From NCBI GenBank assembly GCA_007120035.1, contig SKON01000243.1, forward strand, positions 1 to 36,609: DNA of 36,609 nucleotides, read 5' to 3'. The notes under the pieces are model-generated. The model did not search any database. It saw only the letters and a program-made list of their open reading frames with translations, and was not told the DNA's origin. This DNA is from Myxococcales bacterium (GTDB lineage Bacteria; Myxococcota_A; Bradymonadia; Bradymonadales; Bradymonadaceae). The position numbers and the translations under genes are program-made. This document shows, piece after piece, positions 36,319 through 36,609 of this stretch; the first letter of the stretch is position 1; every line of letters starts with the position of its first letter.

Positions 36319-36374
36319 GAGTACCTCGCAGTAGAGACGCAGCCGAGGGGGGATCGTGACCGAGCCCGAGGGTT

Positions 36375-36393
36375 CGGTCAAGGGGATTGACCG
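36375..36393. promoter_or_regulatory. Dyad upstream of the propeller lipoprotein
   Basis: cggtcaa-gggga-ttgaccg, perfect 7-bp arms. The left arm, read on the minus strand, gives TTGACC, a possible -35 box (5 of 6), with CACGAT 17 bases on as a weak -10. It could be an operator overlapping this promoter for the gene starting at 36318. Confidence 0.4.
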
Positions 36394-36426
36394 GGGTGAT
36401 CGGTTTCCGTCGGCAGGAATGTCGCG

Positions 36427-36609
36427 ATTCCGCAGCGGGCCTTGGCCCGCGAGGACGTTCGGGGCCGCTGTTTCAGGCCCGACTCGCCGAGCCTCGTGGC
36501 CTTGGCCCGAGGAGAGGTGGCAGATTCGCCTCCTGGGGTCGGTGGTGGACGAACCGCCGAGGTGGACCGGTTTGGGTAACGGAGATAGAGGGCGGCGCGG
36601 AACCTCCCC
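36427..36609. repeat. Long palindromic repeat element, copy B (cut by window edge)
   Basis: From attccgcagc onward it matches the reverse complement of copy A (20430-20654) with about ten differences over roughly 135 bases, including the terminal repeat, the 21-base palindrome at 36492-36512 (identical to that at 20487-20507) and the non-palindromic core. It then diverges at about 36563 and ends with aacctcccc, which is the next segment of copy A, so the second arm very likely continues past the window. Confidence 0.85.

Overview
GC-rich window of densely packed genes with short gaps. Hanks-type kinase, FHA-GGDEF signalling protein, a lipoprotein with about 41 cysteines and acidic Pro/Asp linkers, a BAM-associated lipoprotein and a C-terminal-Phe outer-membrane barrel together suggest a Gram-negative bacterium of the Myxococcota/Bradymonadales (former deltaproteobacterial) type. 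This placement is inferred from gene style; no rRNA or other phylogenetic marker was compared. No tRNA, rRNA, CRISPR array, transposase, integrase or phage gene was seen.

Layout. 1-222: two tandem copies of a 111-bp repeat. 353-5960: tail-anchored Ser/Thr kinase, quinone oxidoreductase, DHH-CBS phosphoesterase, deoxynucleoside kinase, a 48-residue membrane protein and an unrecognised protein. 6168-9214: lon and greA, separated by a perfect 28-bp palindrome, a promoter-like sequence and a terminator-like hairpin in the greA leader. 9233-15098 (minus strand): outer-membrane barrel, AGCS sodium symporter with a large insertion, and carB. 15117-17188: strong promoter followed by a YfgM-like protein and BamB. 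17164-18758 (minus): MBL-fold hydrolase then trmB. 18939-20407: Lgt-like membrane protein and a DUF72 protein. 20430-20654: a long palindromic repeat. 20777-25058: five-gene metal-uptake cluster in the order of Treponema troABCDR (binding protein, ATPase, two permeases, DtxR/MntR regulator). 25125-30394: folD, gcvT, gcvH, gcvPA, pgi. 30598-31515: FHA-GGDEF protein. 31523-34564 (minus): pyk, Cys-rich lipoprotein, helical membrane protein. 34796-35332: Hsp20 with a possible fourU-like RNA thermometer. 35353-36318 (minus): lipoprotein. 36427-end: second copy of the palindromic repeat, cut by the window edge.

How parts fit. FolD and the glycine-cleavage proteins form a one-carbon block (glycine to methylene-THF, then oxidation), but gcvPB is missing and pgi lies where it would be expected. 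Lon, GreA and Hsp20 are stress and quality-control functions. YfgM-like and BamB serve envelope biogenesis. The most interesting regulatory signal is a shared TTAG-N6-CTAA dyad found at the tro-like promoter and just downstream of a strong promoter for the MBL hydrolase-trmB unit, suggesting metal-dependent co-regulation. The most interesting unexplained element is the ~225-bp palindromic repeat near 20.5 kb, present again at the right edge.
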